Shown piece by piece: positions 12,538 to 23,990 of a stretch of DNA of 64,000 nt. Below the pieces are notes generated by a model. That model was not told where the DNA came from. It searched no databases and was given only the letters and a program-made list of their open reading frames with translations. This DNA comes from Embiotoca jacksoni (lineage: Eukaryota > Chordata > Actinopteri > Embiotocidae): NCBI GenBank assembly GCA_022577435.1, contig JAKOON010000004.1, positions 5,580,001-5,644,000 of the forward strand. The letters run 5' to 3'. A program made the position numbers and the translations under genes. Every line of letters starts with the position of its first letter. Position 1 is the first letter of the stretch.

Positions 12538-12710
12538 CTATTAAAAATGTTTATCTTGATTCAGGCATAAAACTTGTTTTGATTCCTTTTTTATGCCCAC
12601 TTGAACTCAACATTGACATATTGTTGCCTTACAAAGTTGCCATGGTGAGTCAAATGTTCCCTCCGCCTTTAGCTCTGCTTTGATTTCCTCCAACTCCTGA
12701 AGTGAATATG

Positions 12711-12765
12711 TGACTCTTGAGATATCATTCTGACTCTTGAGATATCATTCTGACTCTTGAGATAT
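12711..12765 (+). repeat. 20-bp tandem repeat, 2.75 copies
   Basis: The unit TGACTCTTGAGATATCATTC is repeated at 12711, 12731 and 12751. The first two copies are identical and the third breaks off after 15 bases. It is a small recent minisatellite-like duplication. Confidence 0.95.
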
Positions 12766-15700
12766 TCTTTCCTCATCAGATAGAGACGAACCAAGAACCT
12801 TTTTATATCTGGAATTCCAAGGTTCATGTTCTTTTTCGTTGTAAACATTTGATTCAATGTTAGCTTCACATTGAAATTGTGCAAGCGCACTAAAGCTGCT
12901 CTGCATGACATAGCTACGTCCTGTCGTCATCAACCATGTCGGCTCCATGTCACTGTATGTCACTTGGTTTGTAGGCAGGCGGGCTTCTGACGTCAGCGTG
13001 TTGTCAGTTTGGCGGGTCGACATTTCTGTTTGAATGGAGAAGAATTAATGAGCAGAACAATTCAATTATTTGGTCAGAAAATTTGTTTGAAGTTTCTGAA
13101 TTTTTCAAGTTGACTTGTGATTTTTGCTTTGAAAAAAATTCCCAATTAAACACTTTGTCTCGAGCGCAGCCAGCAGCGTTGTTCAGACCCTTCCGATAAG
13201 TTTCCACGGCCTGAAAACCTGAACCTCCTGCATGAGGAACGGCTTTTTCCTCACAATGTTGTGAGACTACTCAAGACCCTGCTCCCAATGGAAACACTTA
13301 TAGAGAGACTCTTCACGCATCCACAAACATGGAAACACACAAATCCAAATGCACATTTGAATATACATATATTCTGGAGTGTAGCCTATTAAAATACATG
13401 TGCTTTACAGCACAATATTTTGCACGATCCATGATTGATGAACACTGTTTTAGTTTAAACTCCCCGCACAACCTCACCTTGCACAGTCTCCTCTTCTTTT
13501 ATTTTGCTCTAGAGTGTCTCTGTAAAGGCATCCCTCCTTCTTTTTTTTTTTTACTTGCATATCTCGTGTTATACTCTTATTTGTGAGTAATGTTTCATTT
13601 TTAATCTAAATTATTCATAGATTCTTTGTTATTTTCTACACACAGACATTCATGTCAGCGTACGATGATGATAAAATATGAATAAGTGGTGAAATGGCAA
13701 TAAAGGTCCTTGTATCCTGTCTGCTAATTGTTGCTGAGCAGAGCAGTTGCTGTATCGAGCATTGTGGAATAAAACAGCTGCTTTCCATGTCTGGAAAAAG
13801 TAAGCTGATGGGAGCAATGAGGCAAAACCAGAACAGTGAAGTTGTAGGTCGTAAAACGGTTACAGTATAGAAGAACTGCTGAGAAAAGGAAGAAAACAAT
13901 CAAAAACAAAAGTAACGAATAATAATGTCGTATCCATGTCAGCACTTTCATAATAAAATGAGCCAATACCTTCGTCTTGTACTAACTGAGGTCCAATAGG
14001 AAAGAGCTAATAATTTTGCATCTCATTCCATAAAAATGTCTTTCATCCCCAATAATGTCTCTTACTCTGACACACACATACACACACTGAAAATGGACAA
14101 ACACACACATACACAGACAAGCAGATGTTTCACAGAGTGTGCTGACTGATACATGCCCATTGCCTAATTGCAGGTTTATGAAATCTGCAGGTTGCGGGTG
14201 CCAAGCGGTTTCCAAACGGATGCCAAGCGGTTGCTGTGACAGCAGGTCGTGACCTTCCTGTAATTGTAGAGATGATGCCATTTCCCCCTGCTCATCTGGT
14301 ATGCACATCTGTGGCGGCACAACACTACCGACCGCCACAGCACACAATTCAAAATTAAACCAGTACATCGGAATAAGAATCAGCTGTTGTCAATTCTTTT
14401 CAAAATGTTAATTCCGGTTTAAAAATCTTCCCTTTATGACTGATTTTCTCTCTCAATAATTTGGAAGCTTGGTTCTGGGTTATTTGGAAAAGTTTCCTTG
14501 TTTGTGATTATGTTTTTGTTTGTGTCAATTGATCCTGTGGATGCTGTGATCATCTCAATTGTTCACTGGACAAAAGCCACCCTGATCAAAGTGGCATCTC
14601 CCCATATCACAGTCCATTAGCTGTCTGATGTTGCAGTGTAAAAAAGGAATTCATGTCTAATTTTGCCCAGTCATCTGCTCCATCACAGAGAAGTCAAATG
14701 CAAAATCCAGTAAAAGAGAGGAAAGGGTTAAGGTTCGGAGTAGGGGTGGTGGATTAAGAACAACTTGTCTGTCTGGGCTTTTATAAGAATATACACCACC
14801 CACTGCTGGATGTTCACAATCTAAAAACACTCATCATATAACAGCTAGCGTGGCACTCTGGAGAGGTTTAGTTCGGACATCAAATTCTCAGAGAGCAGCC
14901 TACATGTTTCATACTTCAGTATAAGGTTTTTCCATGTGTGGCTGAGAAATGAATACATTTTCCTCCGTGTGGGGAATCTAGTATAATTGAACGTTCAATT
15001 CAAAAGAAGAGTTCCTTTTTACGTCAGCCACTTAAAATTCCATGTTTTGTAACAGGACCTTGAACAATCACTGTATTGCTCGGCGTTGATATTGAACTTT
15101 GTGCTGAGAGCTTATAAAAAGTTTGTGTAACATTCAAAGCATTCTACAGCTTAGACTCTGAATACTGCTGAGTATTTCTACGGGGAACTAAACCATTTCT
15201 CTCTGCAGCTTGCCAACAAAACATTAACCAAATTATTACAAGAACTAGAAAACGGTGAAAGCAGACTCTCTCCAAAACATTGAGGAGAAAATAGCTCAGC
15301 GTGTAGCAACATGAACCGCCGCTAAGAAGATGCATTTATGAACGTGTGTGGTGGGAATATTGAGACTCTTAGAAAGAGCTTAATCATTTGTACGTCAGAC
15401 GTAGGTGTCAGGCTATCTGAAAATAAATAGTGTTGGTGGTGAGACCTGAATATTAACAAACAAAATTGTATTAGAAATTGAAAATGTATCAAAAGAAAAT
15501 GCCTAAAAAAAACATTACTAATAAACTGACAGGCCTCTTGAATGATGATAAACAATCTCAAAACAAATAACAACTAAAGTGTAAAATGTAAAATCTGAAA
15601 AAACACAGCAGGAGAAAGTCATGCAATTTTCAGCTGCACGCTGCAAGGAAGAAAAACGTCCAAATAACAGAAAAGAACATGTATAAAAAATACATAACTG

Positions 15701-16282
15701 CAAAGATATTCAGAGTTACTGTAAATGTTGCACGCTCTGTAAGATCTCAGAAAATCAACAAGGAGCTACATTCATGAATGAATTTATAAAAAAGTTTTCA
15801 CAGTCGTGTTTTAGACCTTTAAGTATCAGAGTCTGACAGTAATGAGTGCGGAAACCCTTTTTTAACACCGTGACCTTGACCAAGATCCGATTGGCGTCAA
15901 AATGTTTCCTATCTAAATGAATTTGTGAGTTGGAGCCAGTGTGCAGGGCATCACTCTTTTCCTTTAACGCTGAGACGTGTCAACATCATTAGTCGGTCTC
16001 ATTAAGATCTCCCATCTAATCTGAATTATACATCAAGCAGCCAATCAAGAGTTTGCATCCAGAGCCGCCAAGGGAGCATTCCTGATGATTCCCGGTTGAG
16101 GCTTTTCCTTTTAATCAGAAGCCTGGAGCAGGATCAGCGTTTTCCATCCAAAGGAAGACATGGAAAGGTAGGGCAAGATAGGAAGACAGAGAGATAAAGG
16201 GAGGAAAAAAAAAAGGGGGCAGAGAGATGTGGTAGAAATCCTGTATAACTGCGTGCTCCATGTGTTTCATGCAGGAGGTTTG

Positions 16283-16311
<29 letters not shown>
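16283..16311. repeat. (GT)14 microsatellite
   Basis: This is a pure GT run of about 14 units, flanked by GGTTTG and GAGGTAAC. Confidence 0.95.
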
Positions 16312-16315
<4 letters not shown>

Positions 16316-17188
16316 AACTTAAATGCATGTTTATATGCTGATATCTGTAAGTAAGCCTTACTTTTTGCAAAAAATACAAATAATTTATGTAGTTTAGTTT
16401 TGTATACTGCAAATGCAAAATAAATTAGGAGAGGAGTTGTTTTGACTGTATAAAAGTAAGACACATTTACAAGCTCATATTAGTATTTATGTGTAGATAT
16501 TCACAATAAGTATCTACAACATCTGACCACACCCAGCTTTGATGTATAGGCTTTAGTCAGAGGTTAAAGAGACTTACAGAGTCCAGTGCAGATGTTTTTA
16601 CTCTTTCCAAAATATAGTGTGAAGGGACTATTTAATATTAGACTATAGATGTATCCATAAACTTTATGGCCATGTTGTCAGCAGTTTGTTCTTTTCACCA
16701 AGTGGGAAATATACAGCGGGCCCTCAGGACAAAGCTGGACTGTCAGCTGTTCAGACGTCTGGCTGGTCGCATTCGGACGGTTGGTTCTGGGCATCTCTGA
16801 AAATGTTGGCGCAGATTTCAAAATGAAGTGGATAAACATGCCACATATTCTAAATGGTTACTTTCATGCTTGAAAAAAATATCAGAGCTTGATGATGTAG
16901 TGACACAATGTCAATAAAAAAAAAAACCTTATAACAAATCTCAGTAACATTACTGCTCGTCAAAATCAAGGCCACCACACAGGCACTTCTACCATGTTTT
17001 GTTTTTGCATTGATTTTTTTTCTATATTTGTATGATTTTCAGTATAACTGGTGTTTCTGAATTCTGTGTTTTTCCTTAATGTCGGTGCTTTTATGATTGT
17101 ATGTGTCTTTATATTTACTGCATTTGGAGCATGTTTCCGTAAATTCGAACTCTTTTGGGCCACTATTTTAATGCCACCTAAAGTTTTT

Positions 17189-17426
17189 GGGACTGTTTCA
17201 CAAAAGCAATTTGTAAGTATCACCTAGATGCCAATTGCAAGCCAATTGCTGCCAGCATGTCATCTCACAAATGATTGTTGAATTGCAGATACATTTGTAA
17301 GTTCTATAATAGTATCTCCTGCTACTGCACTGGTCACAATTAGAGTGCTCCTTTTCACAAGTTAAATGTGTCACTATTATCTCCTTTTGCAAGTCAAAGC
17401 TTGTAAATTTCACGAAACAGGGCCCC
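17189..17426. mobile_element. Short inverted-repeat element (MITE-like)
   Basis: The left end GGGACTGTTTCACAAAAGCA is mirrored by TTTCACGAAACAGGGCCCC at 17408-17426, and inner words TTTGTAAG (left) and CTTGTAAA (right) pair as well. The element is about 238 bp with no coding capacity. GGGCCTGTTTCACAAA-type ends are familiar from non-autonomous DNA transposons in fish. The family name is not known to me. Confidence 0.55.
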
Positions 17427-17770
17427 GAGTGATAAAAACGTGCAAACCAGACGTCCCAAAGCACAAGCAGAGTGCTGCTTGCAATCACTGTAGCGATAGA
17501 GGACATTGAAGCAATCAGAATAACTGAGCTCTCCAGAAACTTGTTGGTGAGAAATTCTGACCATGAGACACAAGAACTCTCAGCTCTGCTGCTCACAGCT
17601 CACGGGAAATTTACAACTCACACAGCTTTTAAAAACTCCTTTGAAAGCACAATAAGTAGTTTCTTTGAATCTTACACGTCTATCCGCTGTTACTTCTGGA
17701 GGTCCAAGTTTACGTGATGTAGACAAAAGTTAACGCATCCACCCATCTAAATTATTTTACAATATGTTGT

Positions 17771-17814
17771 TAGGGCTGAGTATCATGGAAACAGTTTTGA
17801 CACCATTATATTAT

Positions 17815-17857
<43 letters not shown>

Positions 17858-18305
17858 TCTTTATGTTCCCCAATTATTTGTCACAAACTTTCATGTGTAC
17901 TTTCTGCTCAAGATTCAGGTGTGTATAACATCGCCGATGAACCCTACGACTACTCACAAAAGCGTGTGTAACTCGGATGCTGATTTTGATAAAGCGTCAA
18001 AATTTGTCAGACTTACTCATTATACCTTCCTCCTTCACCGTGCATGTCGCCGAGCTGCGCCTCGTTCGTGTTCAACAGGAGAAGTCTCTGAACAAACTGA
18101 TCCATCCTCGTATTATCCGGCTATAAACGGTTTGTTTGTGCATATAGACTGTAAATCTCAACTCGAACAGGTCATTATAGTTCGAATGTCACTACCTTCA
18201 AACAAATGTTCGAATTTCGAATAAATAGTGACAGACCTACATAGTACATAGTCCCCATACATTTTTAATGTTTAGTGCCATAAAAGTATTGAAGTACCCA
18301 GCCCT
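17771..18305. mobile_element. Inverted-repeat element carrying an AT array, possibly two nested MITEs
   Basis: The left end TAGGGCTGAGTATCATGG (17771) matches the inverted right end, which reads AGGGCTGGGTACTTCAATAC on the minus strand from 18305. A second right-end-like signal, TTCGAATTTCGAATAAATAG followed by GACAGACCTA (to 18239), lies inside. Inverted, it reads TAGGTCTGTCACTATTTATT, like ends of hAT-type non-autonomous elements in fish. This suggests one element inside another. The inner left end is not resolved. No transposase is encoded; a 109-codon frame (17895-18224) has no domain. Confidence 0.5.
17815..17857. repeat. (TA)n microsatellite
   Basis: An alternating TA run with one C interruption lies within the inverted-repeat element around it. 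Confidence 0.93.
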
Positions 18306-20640
18306 GCCTGTTTGTGGGTGGACTAAGCTAAAGATAACTCAGCAAAATAGCTCTTCTCTTATAGGGAATAAAGGTGTCAAATAGTCAAATTTCTGCAATT
18401 TTTTATATGTAAAATAAGAGAAAAGTAGGCACCAATGTGCAGTTATTTTTACAAAGGAGTCTTAAAGAGGGTACTGGATATACGAGGGTTAAGACATGAA
18501 AAATGGAAAATAAGTCAGGCAGCAAGGGAAGAGTAAGGGATTATTCAGACTAAAGATTTAAGTCTCCATTCAGTTAAGAGTTTGTCACTTGACAGTATGT
18601 TTTTAAAGCTTGTGTTTGACAAACAGCACTTTTTATGTGACGAAGTATGCTAGCTGAGGACATCTGTCATCTTATGTCATTTATTATTCTCTCTTTTAAC
18701 ACAAGGTTACTTAACAATCTTTTAATCACACAACTCCTCTTGGGAACATCAACTTTGTCTGAAAACAATTGTCCCCTTGCTGTCCCTCCCCACGCCTCTA
18801 GTGTTCATTAACATAGAAATTGACGAGCCACAATTGATGCTCTAAAGCAAAGTTCAGACAGCAAGGTCAGCCAAGAATCAGTAATTAAGCCAGTCTTTAA
18901 AGTGTGGCGGATCTGCTTATTAGTAATGCAGGCCAGGACTCATTCACATAGAACTGAAAATGGAAATAAAATCCATCTCGTTCCCGGAGACGCCCGCAGG
19001 ACGCCAGCACTTACCGTGTAAAACAATTACAGACTATTACATAGGGCATGCGGGGTTGAACATGGACTCTGTCTCCTTGCCTCTAACTGCCTCGCACCCC
19101 GTCTTTTGAGAGACACAAAGTCTCAAAGTGTGCTTATGTCGGAATCTCTCTCTCTAAAGTTTTCACACGGAGACGGGTCCAGCATTCAGAAGAGAATAGT
19201 CCTCTTTAATGGCGTAGAAATGTCCAGGCGCTGGTGTGAAGGAGCTCACCTGCTGCAGACTGAAAGTAACAGGGAATCCACAACCCTGAGACCCAGTCAG
19301 AACAAGGTCTGGCCTCAGATATACGACTCACAAATGCTCAAATTCCTATCATTTCAAGCCCAATTTGGGTCAAATAGGAGAAAAAGCTACATCCTACAGT
19401 TTTTTCTTGTACTGGGTGTCTCTTCCTTCTGTTTTCTCACATTAAACAGCAATAACAGCAAGTGTTTGAATGGTTTGAAGGACAAAAGGGGTGCTATTAA
19501 GTGCAGTAGGGATGATTTATTCATTGTTTTGAGCATCAGAGGCCCTACTGCAGGTGGTAGAGGCGAAGCTAGATCTGCACTTAAATTGTCTTACAGAGGC
19601 ATAGGCAGGAGCGCTACAGTCGATCTTTTACTCTCTGTGTATCTTCCCCGTGTTCCATGTCTCTGAATGTCTGACGGTCTTTTTCTATGCTTTTTTGATG
19701 TTGATGTAAAGACACGAGCATAGAACTGAATATTTTCGCATACTTCTTCATTAATCTGGCTTTTAGGCCCAGGGGCTCTCACTCGCCTCGCTCCCCCGTT
19801 AAAATAGACTGCCGTTATTGCCGATTTAATCCACTCTGACCGTAAAGACGGATAAACATGAATATTGTGAACTATTTAGCTGGAGTATGGAAATCATACA
19901 GAGAGTAAATACATTTTCTCTCAATTAATAATTTCAGGTCTCCTAATTTTTGCTCTAGTTGTTTTAATATTAGTGGTTCATATCTAGGGCAATTGTAGCA
20001 GCAGGGCTCACAGAGAAATGGGTTGGACTAAGAAACCCGACAACTCTGTACCATAGCAGCTATGTCATGCATGATGCCAGTTTGTTATTATAAAAATTCC
20101 TGACTGGATGTTTGACCCCTTTTAACCTCATTTCAAGGAGACTCGAGGTCTGGTTACAGCCACTAATTTTGAGTAAAACCATTGGTATTGGCAATATTTA
20201 TGCAAGATTTAATGTCATTGCAGACTTTATGATATTTTAGTCCAACAATCCCAAGATCCAGATCCATGCTTGACCACAACCCATGTAAAATCTAGCTACA
20301 CAATGATGCCGAAATAAAAACCAAAGTGGTCAACATATCTTTTATACCTTCAATTTTCATTCCATACAGTACGAAAAAGAATGTAATCTAATTTAGGTTG
20401 GAAGGAGTGCACTCATAGCCCAATGACTAAGGTGCACCATTTTATTCCTATTATGTTAGAACTGGTTTCTCTTTATGAAAAATAAAAAAAATGTGAGGTA
20501 TTGATGGGGGCACACTGCGTCAGGTTCCTATGAGACCATTAAATCTGATCCAAGAAGTTCCGTTTCAGCAACATGTAGCAATCTGGGTTGTGTATTTGCA
20601 TGTTTTTGATGCAACACCTTGCTGGATGATGTCAGCCAAA
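18306..20640. other. Unique non-coding DNA with one long unexplained open frame
   Basis: The segment 18820-18990 is unique-looking mixed-composition sequence with ATTAG/TAATTAAG words and could be a conserved non-coding element. The 186-codon frame at 19106-19666 is listed separately. No repeats were recognised. Confidence 0.45.
19106..19666 (+). other. 186-codon open frame, no recognised protein
   Basis: This is the longest ATG-to-stop frame in the window. The product begins MRDTKSQSVLMSESLSLKF, has a hydrophobic stretch around residues 96-115 (ILQFFLVLGVSSFCFLTL) that could pass for a membrane segment, and ends with VYLPRVPCL. I recognise no domain and no family. Composition is mixed, without codon periodicity I can judge, and there is no clear splice context or Kozak signal. 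In 64 kb of moderately AT-rich DNA a frame of this size can occur by chance, so I treat it as probably spurious. Confidence 0.12.
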
Positions 20641-20644
20641 GCTG

Positions 20645-21400
20645 AGCTCAGTTCTACATTTTCACAGACAACAATGCATTTTTTTGCTGGAGCCTTTTGG
20701 ATTTGTATCCTAACTTTTCAGCTCTTGAGGTCCAATGTCAAGACTTGATTTCATTCTCGCGACTGGATCGTGAAGCAAACACCAACACAGAGAAGCAATG
20801 GCCTCCAGTGGACGCTGCTCAACTGGATGACCTGGTTTTGGTGATGACCTTGCAATGTTGTCCCACAACCAACAAGATGCAGGAAAGTTCGTAGCAAGTT
20901 GGTCTACACATGGACAAAGGAAAAACAAAGCTCCTTAAGAATAACACAGCCCTGGAGATGAAGGCCTTCACATAATTTGGCAGCAGCATCGACAGGAAAG
21001 GTTGCACTGATGGGGATGTCAAAGTAAAGACTTGGCCAGAACAGCTTTCTTGCAGCTCAAGAACATCTGGAGCTCCAGAGTGCTGACAACACACCCAAAG
21101 ATCAGACTGTTCAGCCTCAATGTGAAGGCAGTCTTGCTTTATGGGGTAGAAACCTAGAGCTACCAAGACCCTCAGGAAGGTGCAGACCTTTATGAAGAGT
21201 TGTCCGGATAATCCTCCGCATCTATTGACCAGACAAGATCAGCAAACAACAACACCAATCTCTGGCAGAAGACCCATCAACTACCGGCTGCACAAGAAAT
21301 AAAGAGTGGGAGGTTGGGTTGTATTGGGAATGCGCTCCATAAAACTGCATCGATCACCAGACAGGCCCTAACATGCAATCCCCAAGGGAAGGCTGTTGTC
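20645..21400 (+). pseudogene. LINE reverse-transcriptase relic
   Basis: Plus-strand pieces in shifting frames align with a fish non-LTR reverse transcriptase. They are a WIVKQTPTQRSNGLQWTLL-like segment (20763-20820), the catalytic box FGDDLAMLSHNQQDAGK (20837-20887), KGKTKLL (about 20916), FGSSIDRKG (about 20977), KNIWSSRVLTTHPKIRLF (about 21060-21113), NVKAVLLYGVET (about 21120-21156), and RQALTCNPQGK (about 21361-21392). These are the palm motif C and the thumb/C-terminal region, in order. Stops and frameshifts break it everywhere, so it is dead. The usual alanine before the DD pair reads as glycine. The element's clade is left open. The 5' part (endonuclease) is not seen here. Confidence 0.8.
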
Positions 21401-21429
21401 GCTGCTTTGTTTGTCTAGAATGAAAAAGG

Positions 21430-23560
21430 TTGCGGATGTGGTCGAGATGCAACATTAAGGTTTTTTGCCCAACATGTATGTGACCATTACAATCAAGACT
21501 CAACACAATCAGGTTCATACTGAGAGAAAATCCTACACTGCACTGTATTTATCTCAAATACATTTTTCCATGTCAACAACACAAAATCAGCCCTCAATCT
21601 CATCATTTACTCTGAAAATAGGCTTATCTAATAATCTCTAAGCAGGCAAAAACAACACAGATGGCTGTGTCATAGAAATGGGAATAGGAACATCAGCATG
21701 GTGGAGCAGCACAAAGAAATCCACCAACTGTAAAAACCCACACTAAAGGAAAAATGCAAACACAGAAACCTGGTGTGGTAGTGGAAGACAGGAGGTTGCT
21801 GAAGGTCATAAAACAGACTGAGAGAGAAGGACAGAAGGAGAGCGCTGTTAGCCTGCAGTGATAAAAGGAGGAGTGTTAGATGTTTGCCACTTCATCATTT
21901 TGCTGTGAATGATTTTGCATGAATTTGTGTGATGATTCATGATTCGCTGTGATTGATTTGCTCTGCAGCAAAATGCTTCTAATTAGTTGCTGAAAGTGAA
22001 AAAGAACCACATAAAAACCAACCATGTGAATGACTTTCCTTTAAAGTTAAAGTAGTTTGTTGTTTGGGTTAAAGCATTTCTGTTTACCTTCCTCGTGAAC
22101 ACAGCTCCATTTACAGTCCCAACAAATAATATACAAACTCATTAATACAGCAGGTCTGGCTAATCATGCTGTTATTGTTGTGCTCATATGGTGGGATGGA
22201 AAGCTGGAGTGGGTGTGTCATTAACAGTAAGCTGATCTGGAATGAGGGAGCAGGAGTATCCCCTGGCTCGCTCATGTCTGACAGCCGGAAGATTAGGATG
22301 AAGGATGTTCTTCATTTGTTAAGTGCTGATACTAATCCTATCTGTCTATGTTATGAAGTGATACTCAGTCTTCATACATCCTAGACAGCATCTCTGAGAT
22401 CAACACTGACAGAAATTAAAACCAGAACCAGCCTCCCTTCGTCAACCATCGGTTACTCTTGTCTGTGTAAACTCTGCTTTGCCAAAACAATTATTTGTTT
22501 TTTGGTTTGGACATTTGGACACAGTACAGAAAGTTGAGGCAGGTTATCGTCACCCATTAAACAATAGAAGAAAAAATAGGAACCAGACGAGGAGTAAAAT
22601 GAGCCGCAGCAGCATTATTTTTTTTTAGAGAAGTTTTGTCTTTAGAGCTTTCTTCCAAAAGCAGTTGGGCTTTCACCCAGAAAGAGTTAGAGTGAGGGAA
22701 AGAGGAAAGGAGTTGTATTCTTTTAGAAAGGCTTTCTGGCAGAAAGCCATGAGGGAAAACGTCTCCCTTGTGTGGTAGCAGATGGGCAAAGAAAGAGACG
22801 AGGTATCTAAGTGATTTGGTCCAACGAAAAAATAAAAGTCAACTTGGAAAAATGTATTTAAAAAAAAAAAAAAAAAAAAAACTTACCATATAACTATTGT
22901 CTAAAAGGAAAACAAGTGCTGGTAGTAGTATTTATAATAATAGTATGGTGGCAACTAAATTAATTTGTTCATACATTGTTCTCCATTAAAACAAATAAGT
23001 TAAAGTGACAACACGCTGACATCGCCGATTGACAAACCAATCAAAGTCGAGTATAGGGAGACGATGATGACAGAACGTAAGTATGTTATGCAAAGTACTT
23101 TAGTGCACTCGCACAATTACAATGTCAAACACAAACACTATCACAAAAACAAGAAGCTTGGTCCAGACCTTCATAGGTGAAAAAAAAAAAATCACTCAAA
23201 TCAATCCACTCTGGCATTTTGTAGTTTCAGCCTTACACTGTCTGATATAACTCGTAGGACATGGTGGTGAATGTTAGAAACTATTGTTTTTTTTAACCAT
23301 GGCAACAGAAAATGAGCAATTATGACAAGCAGATGTGGGTTGACTGGATTAACCAAACAGTGCAACCTGGCAGCTATGACGGTTTGTCTGTCTTTCTATA
23401 TCAGCTCACTATCAACAAACAACATGTAAAGACAGTGACGCTTACAAAAAAAAACTCGGAGGTTTGTTGAAAGAAAACACAAAACTAGGATAAATTATCT
23501 TGTCAGTGAGAATATCACAAAACTTAATTTGCTATTCAGTTCAATTCCTCGCGTCAAGTT
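21430..23560. other. Unique non-coding DNA with a motif-dense patch
   Basis: No gene is seen. At 21890-21990 TGAT/ATGA/TTTGCAT words are densely packed. A long A run occurs at 22860-22881 and shorter runs near 22618 and 23184. The 72-codon frame at 22166 is not recognisable. Confidence 0.45.
22860..22881 (+). repeat. Poly-A run
   Basis: Twenty-two consecutive A residues follow AATGTATTT. This may be the tail of an old retroposon, but no body is recognisable upstream. Confidence 0.9.
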
Positions 23561-23990
23561 GTATTCTTACACAATCATAATGTACCTTAATATTGTGCAA
23601 GATTTTGACAACTTTGCAGAACTGCTGCCATCATTTTCATTGGATTTGACTGTGCAGCTGTTGGTGATTTTAACATGCATGTTGACAACCCCCAGGACAG
23701 CAGCACGGTGTTGTACTCTGGACAACTATGGGCTGACTCAGCATGCGATAGAGCTCACACACAAAAAGGGTCACACTCTGGACTTAATCATTTCCAACAG
23801 TTTGAATACAAGGTTGTGCTGACTTGCTCTTTTTGTTTTTGTGTTTTGTTTGAGATGCCTATCTCTGTGCAAACGTTGCTCAATCGGAGTTCATCAAGGA
23901 GCAATACACGTAGAAGTGATCTTGTAATGGATGGATGTTAATGACGCCGATGTAAAAATATTATTTGGTAAGAAAAAAACACAGTGGAGA
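23560..23990 (+). pseudogene. LINE endonuclease (APE-type) relic
   Basis: The plus strand holds VGDFNMHVDNP (about 23660-23692), the GDFNxHxD box of apurinic-type endonucleases in non-LTR retrotransposons. It is followed after a frameshift by LDNYGLTQHAIELTHKKG and then HTLDLIISNSLN (to about 23812), the conserved C-terminal GHTLDLII segment. Next comes CVLFEMPISVQT (about 23840), matching the domain's tail into the linker. Frame changes and missing upstream catalytic motifs show it is defunct. It may derive from the same L2-like class as the 3' end at 12.2 kb, but that is a guess. Confidence 0.8.

Larger units (their letters stand above)
12538..17188. other. Unique non-coding DNA, no gene seen
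   Basis: There is no frame longer than 128 codons. That one (13982-14368, minus) runs through CA-rich sequence and lacks any domain. TGCCAAGCGGTT is repeated in tandem near 14198 and 14221. I found no transposon ends. Confidence 0.5.
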
